Source: Lucinisca nassula (Eukaryota; Mollusca; Bivalvia; Lucinida; Lucinidae). From it: DNA of 64,000 nt. The first letter of the stretch is position 1. Every line of letters begins with the position of its first letter. The notes beneath the pieces are model-generated. The model was not told where the DNA came from and made no database searches. It saw only the letters and a program-made list of their open reading frames with translations. This document shows, in pieces, positions 9,512 through 18,716 of the stretch. Both the position numbers and the translations under genes were made by a program. The stretch spans positions 46,453,124 to 46,517,123 of the forward strand of contig OY757016.1 in NCBI GenBank assembly GCA_963580285.1, written 5' to 3'.

Positions 9512-10595
9512 TCATGCTGTAGATTGAGGAGATGAGCTATCTGCGCTGCTATGGCAATTCTTATGACTCTTAACTACCTCAGACAGAGTGACTTCTGTCC
9601 CATTGATGGCTTCTTTGGCTACTGGTGGTGGGTCATACACGATCTCATCATCGTCCTCAAGTGTGTCCGTCTTATTGTTTGTCTTTGTTTCCAGTTTGAC
9701 CCTTTGAATTATCTCGTCATCTACTATCTTTTTATACATCGGCCTATAGTCATTAACAGTCAGCCAAGCCTTCATTATACCCCCGGCGTATGCCATGGGG
9801 GTATATAGTTTTTGTCTTTTCCGTCTGTCTGTCCGTAAACAATTATTTTGTGTCAAAGATATCTCAGGAACTGCTTCACATAGAAACTTGAAATTTTGCA
9901 CACATGATCAGTATGACTACTTGTATTGTGGGAAAGAAAATAAGGGCCAAGGGGTCAGGCCTTTCAGAGTTATTTCCCTTTGTAGTTCGGCACTGGCCGG
10001 GGGTATACGTGCCCCACTGGGCACTTTTGTCTAGTTGCTGTTGTGTGCACTTCTGTCCCCAATAGCAGCTGGCCCTGTTGTCAGAATTAGAAAAGTTGTC
10101 ATAATCTGCTTGCCTATGCTTCAGGTCAATCAGGACCTGTACATCAAAGTTGTCAAATGATGTGTCACTGTTCATCTCTTTATTGTCAGATTCTGCTCTT
10201 AGGCCTTTCCCCCAGCATCCTCTTATTGTCTTCTCAGTGACACCCTTCCAAGTTCCCCAACTAGGTGTTTTGATGTTCAACTGTCTGACGTAGTCAGAAA
10301 CTGTGATGCTGCTATCCACCATACTGACTATCAGGTTACATCTGTAGTTCCTTTTAAGTGTAGCAATGATGCCCTAATCTAGAGGTCCTAATTTGGAGGT
10401 TGTGTTCTTTGGAAGGCAGACTGCCTAAATCTTTCTATCAATGGATGTGAAAAACTCTATCCCAGGGTGTGCAAGGCATTGGTTCATAAGTAAGATAGCC
10501 TTTGGTTCCAACTTCTTCAGTCTGAGGTGTCTTCTTACTTTGGGCACAGACTCTTCATGGAACCAGTCTTCAAAATTGTATTATGCAATATTGCA
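9512..10595 (-). pseudogene. Tigger-like transposase, C-terminal half, broken
   Basis: On the minus strand the frame reads EDWFHEESVPKVRRHLRLKK, then LEPKAILLMNQCLAHPG, CLPKNTTSKLGPLD, stop, GIIATLKRNY and VDSSITVSDYVRQLNI. This follows the Tigger/pogo DDE_1 order (WF..xVP.V...L, LLLDNAPAHP, FLPPNTTS, QPMDQGIIATFKR). The second catalytic Asp is Asn (LLMNQ) and the Gln after the third Asp is TAG. After the HINE insertion (9777-10034) the frame resumes as IMKAWLTVNDYRPMYKKIVD and ends in an acidic tail. The N-terminal DNA-binding half is missing. Not functional. Confidence 0.75.
9777..10034 (+). mobile_element. HINE/pearl-like element a, copy 1
   Basis: 258 bp, nearly identical to 15764-16029. 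It has a 5' hairpin (ATACCCCCGGCGTATGCCATGG...GGGGTATA), a short GTCT/GTCC run, a 3' inverted partner GCCGGGGGTATA, a 3' hairpin GTGCCCCACTGGGCAC and the end TTTTGTCTAG. T residues flank both sides and there is no target duplication. That is the layout of non-autonomous Helentron derivatives. It lies inside the Tigger-like transposase relic. Confidence 0.85.
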
Positions 10596-10720
10596 TTATG
10601 TTTTTACCATTAATGACAAATGTGGTTTTACCTTAATTTTGAAAAAAAAAAAACAGGATCAATGGAATACTCGCGTTGTACTGATTTCCAAACAATCAGC
10701 ATTATAATGAGATTACAGTG

Positions 10721-10985
10721 TACTTGGTACAACTTGCATCTCGGGATGGCAACTTTTATGCTAGCATTCATATTTGTCCTTCACCTACATTTCATGGTTC
10801 ACTGACTTGTGATCTATTGCGTCAAACCTAGCATGCAACTTAATGTCCAAGTCCATTTCTCATGAACTGTCAGAGCTTCATTGATGATACATGGTACAAA
10901 CTTGCATCTAGGGATTGCACTTTTATGCAAGTATCCATGTTTGACATTGATCTACATTTCACAGTTCATGTGACATAGCCTTCAG
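10721..10985 (+). repeat. Core-repeat array, ~165 bp unit, right part
   Basis: Continues the array of 8840-9189: CTTGGTACAACTTGCATCTC, TTCATGGTTCACTGACTTGT, GTCCATTTCTCATGAACTGT, then a second partial unit from about 10870. Probably the core of an old HINE whose ends I cannot see. Confidence 0.75.
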
Positions 10986-11589
10986 TGGAATTCTAGTTTG
11001 TACATTCTTTTAAGAGAAGATTAGCTTTGACATGCAGATGTTATGTCAAAGCATTTTTCTCTGGAAAAAAGAAAAGATATTTTGAAAATGCCATCTGCTA
11101 GTGAAGATTACTGCTTCTGGCTTTATCACTCCTCATTTCTCATTATCCTGAGCTCAAAATACTAACATACAACATTTGGATAAACTTTTGGATATTGATT
11201 TCTGGAAAGTAAAGCCTCTGGTTTCAAGATAAAGAAAAAACAAGACATAGAATTTCCATTGAAAATTTGTTGCCTACTGAAGTCCACATATGGTATGCTT
11301 TAGGTTTCAAAATAATATCTCGACTTAGACATAAAAAAGATCTATTTCTTTATATTAATATTTATGACTATTTTTGCAAATGGAAACAATCAGATTGCTC
11401 ATCATGATTTTTTTTTTCAAAATGGAAATAGTTTTATAAATTCATCAGTAATCTGCATAATATCTCCTTAGATCTATTTATGACTATGATTATACTGCGC
11501 TAAGATTCTGATCAGACATATGTATGGATACATAGGCTGATCTGAGTCTGTTGGTCATTTTGTTCGCGCATATTTATCATTGACATTTC
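10986..11589. other. No gene seen
   Basis: AT-rich DNA with no convincing frame. A MITE-I-like GATCAGACATATG...GATCTGAGTC pair lies near 11510-11555. Confidence 0.45.
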
Positions 11590-11790
11590 ATCAGGTTAGC
11601 AAGTCCAGGAAATAAACACCCCTATATAAACACCAATTTATATAGAGAAAACTGGCATTTATAGGGGTATACACTGATTTTCTTATTTATGCTCCAAGAC
11701 ATAGGTTATGATTACTCGTTAGAACCGCCTAGAAGGGGCAATTGTAACGAGCACCTACAAACAGTGTTTTGATTACAAATAAGAATAACA
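11590..11790. mobile_element. Foldback element J, copy 1 (degenerate)
   Basis: Carries AACACCCCTATATAAACACC, TTATAGGGGTATACACTGAT and GACATAGGTTATGATTACTC followed by GTTAGAACCGCC and an inverted, worn second arm. Same block order as copies at 12550, 13555, 29285 and 57655. Confidence 0.6.
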
Positions 11791-12040
11791 TCACAAATTT
11801 TCATCAGAATAGTAACCATTTTGGAAATGTATAAGAATGCGCTTAGTTGCACGGGTGTGTCATAAACATTACATGCAGACAGCAAAAGATCTGATCAGTC
11901 TGTACCTGAACCTTTGCGAGTCGCCAATGTTATAATACCCATTTTGTCATTGTGCAGCTCGTGTGGAAAAAAGTAAACAAAAAAAATGAAAATAGCATTA
12001 ACCCTGCATCTGTTAAAATTCCTGGAGGAGATGACAATCG
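11791..12040. other. No gene seen
   Basis: Short spacer between foldback elements J and F; a MITE-I-like GATCTGATCAGTCTGTACC is present at about 11889. No useful frame. Confidence 0.4.
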
Positions 12041-12269
12041 GGGCCCAGTTGTTCAAAGCATCGTTAGCTTAACAAGCTCGTTATTGGTCATATTGTTAAT
12101 TGTTCTAGCAAGTACAATATCTAAAATTTTGGTCTTTTTGCTAAAAGAAATGGGAGCAGCTGCTCGCATTTTTTCAGCAAAAATACTAGCATATTTGCCA
12201 AATTAAACGATAGAAGTTTTAACAATATGTTAATTAACAACGTTGTTAGTTTTGGACAGCTGGACCCTG
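12041..12269 (+). mobile_element. MITE family F, copy 3 (complete)
   Basis: Terminal inverted repeats GGGCCCAGTTGTTCAAAG and, read inward from the right, GGGTCCAGCTGTCCAAAA. Inside are GTTAGCTTAACAAGCTCG, CTAGCAAGTACAATATCTAA and a worn central palindrome (GGGAGCAGCTGCTCGCAT). This copy defines the family ends. No coding sequence. Confidence 0.8.
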
Positions 12270-12549
12270 ATTGTTTTTAATATTTTTCACTTTAAAAAAG
12301 GCTTGACATTACATGTGAATTGTCTGCTTCATATTTAATGTTAGGCCTTTTTTCACCGAAAAAAATTGAAATGCCATCTGCTAGTCGTGATTAGGAGTTG
12401 AAGAGGTAAAGCAGAGTTTTGAATGATTGGAACTGGTACCATAAATGCTCTGAAATTAAAAAAAAAAGTAATTTGAAACTGGCCATCCAACTTCCCATTA
12501 CGATAACACATCCGTGTGATATAGTGCATTTTTTCATACCTCAAAAAAG

Positions 12550-12770
12550 GTAATCTTTCTGATAAAAATTTGTGATATTTTTCCTATTTATGCTCAGAAC
12601 ATAGGTTTTGGGTGCTCGTTAGAACCGCCTCATTGAGGCGGTTCTAATGAGTACCCACAACCTATGTCTTGGAGCAGAAATAAGAAAAATAATGTATACC
12701 CCCGTACACCCCAGTTTTCTCTATATAAAGTGGGGTGTAAGGGGGTGTTCATTTCACGGACTTGTTCACA
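12550..12770. mobile_element. Foldback element J, copy 2 (best hairpin)
   Basis: 12600-12666 is one near-perfect hairpin: CATAGGTTTTGGGTGCTCGT, then TAGAACCGCCTCA meeting TTGAGGCGGTTCTA and a second arm ending CCCACAACCTATG. Flanked by TATTTATGCTC and GAGCAGAAATAAGAAAAAT, which extend the inverted symmetry, then TATACCCCCGTACACCCC and GGGGTGTAAGGGGG. Confidence 0.8.
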
Positions 12771-13554
12771 TGATGCTTTGGAGTGGGTATGTGATTTTGT
12801 AGGGTCAATTTCTAGCTGTGTCCTACCACAATCTTTCAAATAGCAGTAGATTTGTAAGGATTTTCTGACATTTTTTTCCTTTTTCTTCATTGAAATAGTT
12901 GGGATCCTTGGTACAATTGCATTGACAAGGTAGATCTGAAAAAAACACAATAGGTGTGTCTCAAAACATAGAATTTGGGTACTTGATGGAATTACCTTGA
13001 CAAGGCAGTTCTTGAAATTAGGATTATCCTGACTTCAGGCTATTTGTGGTTGAAGGGAAGCAAATTTTCATTTACTTGGTGGTGCTTTTGAAATGTGAGG
13101 CATTATTACATTTCAGTTTATTTATATGTGTAGGCGATACTTCTATATCAAAACTTTGCTGTTGGTGCACTAGTCATATATTTATTATATATTCATACTT
13201 CATACTGTAAATATTCAACATGTTATATATGCAAAAGATGTTAAAATACTTGTTATAGATATAGAAAGCATCATGTGTATATTTTTTTTAAGTTCTGTAG
13301 GCTTTTAAGGGGAATGGTCTTGGCATTTTTCACCATTTTTACAAGAGGGACAAGAATTGTAATGTCCTGTTTGCTTTTTAGAGGTGCCATAATTTAAAGA
13401 AAAGAATTTGTTCCTCAAAAACAAATATAAGCCAGCTCATGAAAAAAGCTTAATTATCACAAAGGCGACCGGCAAAGGTTTAGGCAAGCCTGTCTATATG
13501 GGCAGTCTTGTCGCAGTCTTGCCAGAGCCTGTCATCAGGATAACAAATCCATGA
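12771..13554. other. No gene seen; AT-rich spacer
   Basis: Contains a fragment of element J (TTGGGTACTTGATGGAATTA near 12965) and AT-rich sequence with many ATAT runs at 13175-13260. No exon or RNA gene recognised. Confidence 0.4.
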
Positions 13555-13720
13555 AATGAATACTATCTAAACCCCACTATATATAGAGAAAAGTGGAGTT
13601 TACGGGGTATTTATTATTTTATTTTTGCTTAAAAACATAGGTTGTGGGTACTCATTACAACCAGTCATGGTTCTAACGAGCACTCACATTCTATATTTTG
13701 ACCAGATATAAAAAATATCA
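13555..13720. mobile_element. Foldback element J, copy 3
   Basis: Blocks CCCCACTATATATAGAGAAA, TTTACGGGGTATTTATTATT, CATAGGTTGTGGGTACTCAT and GGTTCTAACGAGCACTCACA. The inverted arms are shorter and worn compared with copy 2. Confidence 0.65.
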
Positions 13721-13996
13721 ACATTTTCATCTGAAAAATATTAGTTTGAAAGATAAGATAGAGGCCATTTTAGCACATGGGTGTGTTATCGTAATGGCTG
13801 CTCACACACATGGACAAGAGACTTTGAGGTTGCTTTTTGCACAAGCTTATGTATCTAGCCGTATTAGTTGGCTGCTCAGGGGCCTTTGAAGAATAATCTA
13901 ATTTAAGAATACTAATCTCTTGGCTCATTTTTCCCTACAGATGTTCAAAAGACTTATTCCCATGACAATGTATCCATTCCCCTTAAAGTTCCAAGG

Positions 13997-14247
13997 CCTA
14001 GTTGTTGTAAGCAACATCAGGATAATGAGCTTGTTAGTGGTCAAATTGTTAACTGTTCCAGATAGTACAGTATCTAATACAGCAGAGTATTTTGCTGAAA
14101 AAAATGTGAGCAGCTTTTGCATTTGCAAAAGCTGCTCACATTGTTTTCTGCAAAAATATGCAAGTATCCTTGCCATATTAAGATGTAAAAATTCTAACTA
14201 TACCATAACTTATGACAATGTTACTTTTGACCAACTAGTCCCAGGGA
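13997..14247 (+). mobile_element. MITE family F, copy 4 with perfect 38-bp palindrome
   Basis: 14104-14141 is a perfect inverted repeat: arm ATGTGAGCAGCTTTTGCA, two T, then the exact complement arm. Ends correspond to F copy 3 (GGCCTAGTTGTTGTAAGC left; TTTTGACCAACTAGTCCC right). A reading frame of 121 codons spans this element but is explained by the MITE. Confidence 0.75.
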
Positions 14248-15216
14248 TAGAAGACTCAGATAAATTGGTGATGATGCCATTGTGATATGTTTTAACTATT
14301 ACAGATATACTGTTGCCATATATTTATCAGTTTTAATGACAGTTTAGTATTGTTACATTCTTAGCTCCAGATAAGAAGAATAACGAGGATAGTTTAGGAA
14401 TATCTTCTTTATTTCTTGTTAGAATCATGTTCTGTGTATAGATCCAGACAAAATGACACATGATCAGGATCTCTACACTGCTGTTGAATTTGTTAAAACG
14501 TTATGCTATTTACAAGAATGAATATACCCTAATTCAATTGAGGAAGTGCCCAGAGTGAAAGGATTGACGGAGAAATAAGAAAAAAAATCCTAGATCCTCA
14601 TCATCTGGAGCATTTGTTATATTGTTTTTATCAAGTAGCTGCAATATAGCCATCTACAGCATAGCAAGCATTTTTCAGCTAATCCTTCAAATTATGTTCT
14701 TGAAGCTTTAGTGCTCAGGTTGAGACCAGAAAGCAACAAGTTAGATGCACAACATATAGTTTTTATTAGACGAAGTTATTGTTCTATGTCACTGCCACAG
14801 AATTTCCTCTCACACAACCGTGAAAGCTGCTGTCCCTTAAAACTCTTAACATTTAATCTTCTCCTGTAAGAAGCACACAACTCGGGTCCCATTTCAAGCA
14901 ACAACTTAACTGATGCCCTTTAAGAAATGCAAAAATTAACTCTAAAACTGAACTCCAGACACTTTGAAGTCTCTGCACTCTTATATATACCAATCGCTTA
15001 TCATCACCTTGGAAACAATGAATCATTTTATATTAAGTAGCATAATGTCGCTTTACTACCCTATATGGAACTAAACAATATTTCATTACCCTGTACGCGA
15101 CATTTATCCCAGACATATTATTATAACATTATGTCGCTAAGAGTTTTCACCGACATTTAACTTTAATACATGTACCTCCACTGATACAATTCCAATACAT
15201 AAGCATTTTAAAATCA
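14248..15216 (-). other. Possible 3' UTR of the candidate gene at 15217; no gene seen
   Basis: AT-rich; part of it (15080-15216) is duplicated at 25826-26049 and 26780-26855, in the same order relative to the possible exon. No transposon motif recognised in the duplicated part. Confidence 0.35.
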
Positions 15217-15333
15217 TTACATATCTGCCAATCCTGCTACAGTAACAGCTCCATTATTGAAAAACTTGAAGTGACGAAAGAGATTTTTTGTGACACGGAG
15301 GCCATCTTGAAATTCTTCAAAAGGCATCTCCTC
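15217..15333 (-). CDS. Possible terminal exon of an unrecognised host gene
   Basis: On the minus strand, acceptor GTACTGTTTCAG is followed by a 39-codon frame, EEMPFEEFQDGLRVTKNLFR then HFKFFNNGAVTVAGLADM and stop TAA. A diverged copy near 26857-26915 keeps LNFFNNGAVTVIGL in the same frame with synonymous GTT/GTC and ACT/ACC changes, which hints at past selection on this frame. I do not recognise the protein. No other exon of the same gene is certain; a candidate first exon lies at 17086-17129. It could instead be part of a low-copy repeat. Confidence 0.35.
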   Translation of the reverse strand, partial: EEMPFEEFQDGLRVTKNLFRHFKFFNNGAVTVAGLADM

Positions 15334-15481
15334 CTGAAACAGTACATGTAATTGCACATAAGATTTACAGGGAGAGACAGCTCAGGCATTGTTAGTGTAT
15401 ATCAAACTTGCTGAGTCCAAAAGAAGATTCGGTATTGTTGCTCTTTTGCAAGCAGCCATATACATCATTTCTTTGATTGAT

Positions 15482-15755
15482 TGATCGATTTAAGGTTTAA
15501 CGTCCCCATCAACACATTTAATCCAATTTTTGGGACTTTTACCCAACATTGAGACGAATTGACATCCCAAGCTCTGCCGCCCAATAAAACCAATAGGGTT
15601 TATATGCATGAATTGTCCGACTCGCACCAGTTTACCTGGGAAGGCTTAGTTCCTCTAAGGGGTCTACCAGTACTCATGTGCCGTTGGTTTCAGCTCTGCG
15701 TGGAAGCATCATGCAGCCCAATCTATTTCTTCAAGCCCCAATGGGCGGGGCGATA
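15482..15755 (-). mobile_element. SINE-C copy 2
   Basis: Reverse copy: starts ATCGATTTAAGGTTTAACGT (tail), then CAATTTTTGGGACTTTTACC, CCAATAGGGTTTATATGCAT, GCTCTGCGTGGAAGCATCAT and CAAGCCCCAATGGGCGGGGC. A HINE-a copy follows directly. Confidence 0.8.
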
Positions 15756-15763
15756 GCTTTGTT

Positions 15764-16029
15764 ATACCCCCGGCGTATGCCATGGGGGTATATAGTTTTT
15801 GTCTTTTCCGTCTGTCTGTCTGTCTGTCCGTAAACAATTATTTTGTGTCAAAGATATCTCAGGAACTGCTTCACATAGAAACTTGAAATTTTGCACACAT
15901 GATCAGTATGACTACTTGTATTGTGGGAAAGAAAATAAGGGCCAAGGGGTCAGGCCTTTTAGAGTTATTTCCCTTTGTAGTTCGGCACTGGCCGGGGGTA
16001 TACGTGCCCCACTGGGCACTTTTGTCTAG
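15764..16029 (+). mobile_element. HINE/pearl-like element a, copy 2
   Basis: Matches 9777-10034 across its whole length; the only differences I see are two extra GTCT units (8 bp) and one C/T change in the GGTCAGGCCTTT block. Preceded by GTT and followed by TT, with no target duplication. The near-identity points to recent transposition. Confidence 0.87.
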
Positions 16030-17085
16030 TTTGTGTAACACTTGTATTCACATGATTGGCTGACTTGGTTTACTTTTTTTGATAAAGAACATGCCAAAGG
16101 CAGGTTCAAACAAGAGCTCTGGCCTGCGAAACTATACACTTCCACTCTGCATCAACACCATCTCTTCCTGAATCCTAATTCAAACTATTATAAACTTTTC
16201 AGAAACTTAATCAGAAGTATAAGGATAACATGCAGATTCATAATTGCTAAATGCAATGTGATCTGATAGACAAAATAGCCACTAAGGCACAATGTAATGT
16301 ATGATCGGCCGCATCCAGTTTCTGTGGCTTTTCAGGGGTCGTTTATAATGGCAAACCAATCTTAGGAGCGATTTCGGATTTATAAACCAGAGTTCTTTCC
16401 GGGCAGGAAATGAAAAAGGCAAAGATAAGACTGCATTTATGCACACGCTGATCAACGCTTTTGTTGTTCATTGTATGTTTGGCAGTGAAAAAAGAAAGAA
16501 GTCATGAATTTATTGTTTATTTTCTTATATCAACATCAATTATACAAAGACTATTATCTAAGACAAAAATTGTAAAATTGATAGCCCATCATAATGAAAT
16601 CAAAGTGCCAAAGGCACTGAAATGACAGATTCTATGAGAAAATAAAAAAACTGTGAAAACTTACAGACAACCTTTCTAAAAAGCTCTTAAAATTTAGAAA
16701 ACTAGTTCTGCAAATTCCATTGTATGATATGTTTGCAGATGTCTATACACCGGTGGTATCATGAAATGCCATTCGATGTTTCAAATTTTGGAAAGAAACT
16801 ATTTACGTTTTCAAAACCAAACATTAAAATTCAAGTTTTAACAATGCTACTGTCAATTACTAACATTTTGTCTGGTCGGTTGTGAATACCTCCCCACAAA
16901 AGATACTCTATTTTTCACAAAGAGATCGGAGGAGAAAGGCTGGTCAGTCCAGTACATGAATTCTATTGGCTTGAAGATATTTTTGAGTAAGAACAGCACT
17001 ATAAACCCGCGCGTAATCCTGCTGGATTAGATATCCCGGATTCTGAGCGCAAACAAATAAATGGAACCACGTGAGGCCGACGCAC
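16030..17085. other. No gene seen
   Basis: Mostly single-copy-looking DNA without motifs I recognise. Possible intron of a minus-strand gene linking 17086-17129 to 15217-15333; no intermediate exon seen. Confidence 0.35.
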
Positions 17086-17129
17086 TTGATTGATGTAACG
17101 TCTCGCTGTTCAGTTAACGTGTCAGCCAT
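17086..17129 (-). CDS. Candidate first coding exon (speculative)
   Basis: Minus strand ATG at 17129 opens MADTLTEQRDVTSIK and reaches a fair donor (CAA/GTGCGT). The sequence upstream (17130-17480) looks richer in CpG than the surroundings. The phase (two bases left over) would join the exon at 15333 in a different frame from the one I favour there, so the two may not belong together. Product not recognised; may be chance. Confidence 0.2.
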
Positions 17130-17478
17130 GATCTTGAATGTTCTTAATGTCGCTAGCTACATGCAATAGCTCGACATACCATTTCGCTTAAATTCCATCC
17201 GATATGTCATGCTCCATTATGAACGCGTCGCCTAGGCATACCTTACACCTATATGTCGAAACATCCCGAAACGACAGTCGGCGTGATTCACGCTGAAGTG
17301 CGGTGTGTCACTGAAACGCATATCACGCGAGTCGCTTGGACGCCAATATACATGTACGTATTTCATGCACCAGCGTAAGTGTTCCGTACTGTGTCGACGT
17401 CTTAATTTTGGTCACAACAGGGACATCTAGCTCTCAAAAGTGCATGGCACAAGGGCGACGAACAGTGTCAGTGCTTAT
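17130..17478 (-). promoter_or_regulatory. CpG-rich stretch, possible promoter
   Basis: By eye this stretch has unusually many CpG dinucleotides for the window (GAACGCGTCGCCTAGG, CGAAACGACAGTCGGCGTG, CACGCGAGTCGCTTGGACG). It lies upstream of the candidate ATG at 17129 on the minus strand. No TATA box or initiator identified. Confidence 0.25.
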
Positions 17479-17489
17479 TAGTCGGTAGT

Positions 17490-17818
17490 TGAGTGTGTGT
17501 ATGTGTTGTGTGAATTTGGGTTTCACGTCGCTTTCAACAATTTTTCAGTCATATCACGACGCTGTCTGGTTGTGACAGGGAGCTCAATGCTCAGTTTTAT
17601 AGTGTTGCCTCACTGAAGTATCATGTCCCAGACACAGTACATGATACAACACCCAGTCACAATATCCTGACACTGGGTCGACCAGTCCTAGCTCTTCCCC
17701 GTAAATCTGAGCAGCTAGTACCATTTTTAACGACTTTGGTATGTCGCGGCCCGGGATCGAACCCGTGACCTCTTGTTCCCTGTAGCGGACACTCTACCAA
17801 CTGAGCTATCGGGGCCGG
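17490..17818 (-). mobile_element. SINE-A copy 1, tRNA-headed, complete
   Basis: Read on the minus strand: GGCCCCGATAGCTCAGTTGG (A box), GGGTTCGATCCCGGGCCGCG-type B box, GGTACTAGCTGCTCAGATTT, CACTGAAGTATCATGTCCCA-type centre (inverted here) and a tail ending GTGAAACCCAAATTCACAC. Target duplications TAGTCGGTAGT flank it (17479-17489 and 17819-17829). The tRNA-like part belongs to the SINE, not to a tRNA gene. Confidence 0.88.
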
Positions 17819-18071
17819 TAGTCGGTAGTCGAAACCCTTTGTTTATCTACAGGTACAGTGTAGCAGATGCAGCCGGAAATCTGCTTCGCATATGCGTCTG
17901 TCGGATGAATCGATCTTGACGTACTGACGTCGGTCTTCCGCTAAGTCGACGTCCACTAGCGTCTTCTGTTGATAGTAAGATGTCGCTCAAACAGACAAAT
18001 AGATCACACACATGTGGCACCCAAAATCAGAGTCAACGCCATCCGCTTTCCGACCAGCTTCTTACTGTCCA

Positions 18072-18238
18072 TTAGAAGCCTCCGTGGTGTAGTGTTTATG
18101 CTACTCGCCTTGTAAACCAGGGATCGCAGGATCGATCCCGGACTTCTCCAGACTCTCGGATGTGTCTTTAAACCGAGGTATCGTCTTTGTATGACCTTAG
18201 CTATTGGTGGGACGTAAAACTCAAACACTCACTCACTA
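18072..18238 (+). mobile_element. SINE-B copy 1, complete
   Basis: Head GCCTCCGTGGTGTAGTGTTT, B-box-like GGATCGATCCCGG, body CTTTAAACCGAGGTATCGTC, tail GGTGGGACGTAAAACTCAAA and a short (CACT) run. Target duplication ACTGTCCA at 18064-18071 and 18239-18246. Other copies at 45798, 46645 and 62919. Confidence 0.87.
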
Positions 18239-18402
18239 ACTGTCCAGGGTTTAATGAAAATGTTGCAATACGTTCTCACTTGATGCTTTTTGAGAACAAA
18301 ATACAATTTCTTCTTTTCTAGGCACGACCTTACACATCAAAAGTTTGATCCTGAACTTGTGGTTTCTATCAGTGCTGGTGTGAAGGTGGTACACAGGATC
18401 GT

Positions 18403-18704
18403 TGGCCCCCGCCCATCGGGGCTTAAAGAAATAGATGGGCTGCATGATGCTTCCACGCAGAGCTGAAACCGACCCGCACACGAGTACTGGTAATCTGCTT
18501 AGAGGATCTAAGCCTGGCCAGACAAAGCGGTGCGAGTCGGACCGTCCATGCATATAAACCCTATTGGTTTCATTGGGCGGCAGGGCTTGAAATGGCATAT
18601 CATCTCAGTGTCGCGTAAAAGTCCCACAAAATTGGAAGCGACGTATCCAAAATGACCTATACAGTGTTGACGGGGACGTTAAACCTCAAATCAAACAAAA
18701 CAAA
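18403..18704 (+). mobile_element. SINE-C copy 3, complete
   Basis: Full block order from GGCCCCCGCCCATCGGGGCT to GACGTTAAACCTCAAATCAA and an ACAAAACAAA tail. Target duplication ACACAGGATCGT at about 18391-18402 and 18705-18716. Confidence 0.9.
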
Positions 18705-18716
18705 ACACAGGATCGT

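Larger units (their letters stand above)
9192..10720 (-). mobile_element. Tigger/pogo-like DNA transposon relic
   Basis: Left end CACTGTAACCTCATTATTAC and the inverted right end CACTGTAATCTCATTATAAT form TIRs of ~19 bp with one mismatch in the first 17. TA flanks both sides (9190-9191, 10721-10722). The element interrupts a ~165 bp core repeat that reads through once the element and one TA are ignored. Length is 1529 bp, of which 258 bp is a later HINE (9777-10034). The remaining ~1.27 kb is too short for a full Tigger, so it is an internal deletion product. Confidence 0.8.

Noticed and set aside
9776..10034. Simple microsatellite (GTCT/GTCC)n
   Set aside because: The run is part of a defined element with hairpins at both ends, so it was annotated as an HINE.
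13920..14285. 121-codon frame possibly a spliced exon after TTTTTCCCTACAG
   Set aside because: Most of it is a family F MITE with its palindrome; the few codons outside the MITE are too short to judge, though the acceptor-like tract is noted.
17745..17818. tRNA gene with A and B boxes (also 45111-45184, 18075-18150, 34163-34250, 48885-48955)
   Set aside because: Each tRNA-like stretch is the head of a complete SINE with a body, GTTAAA-type tail and, in most cases, a target duplication; none stands alone with a cloverleaf and terminator.
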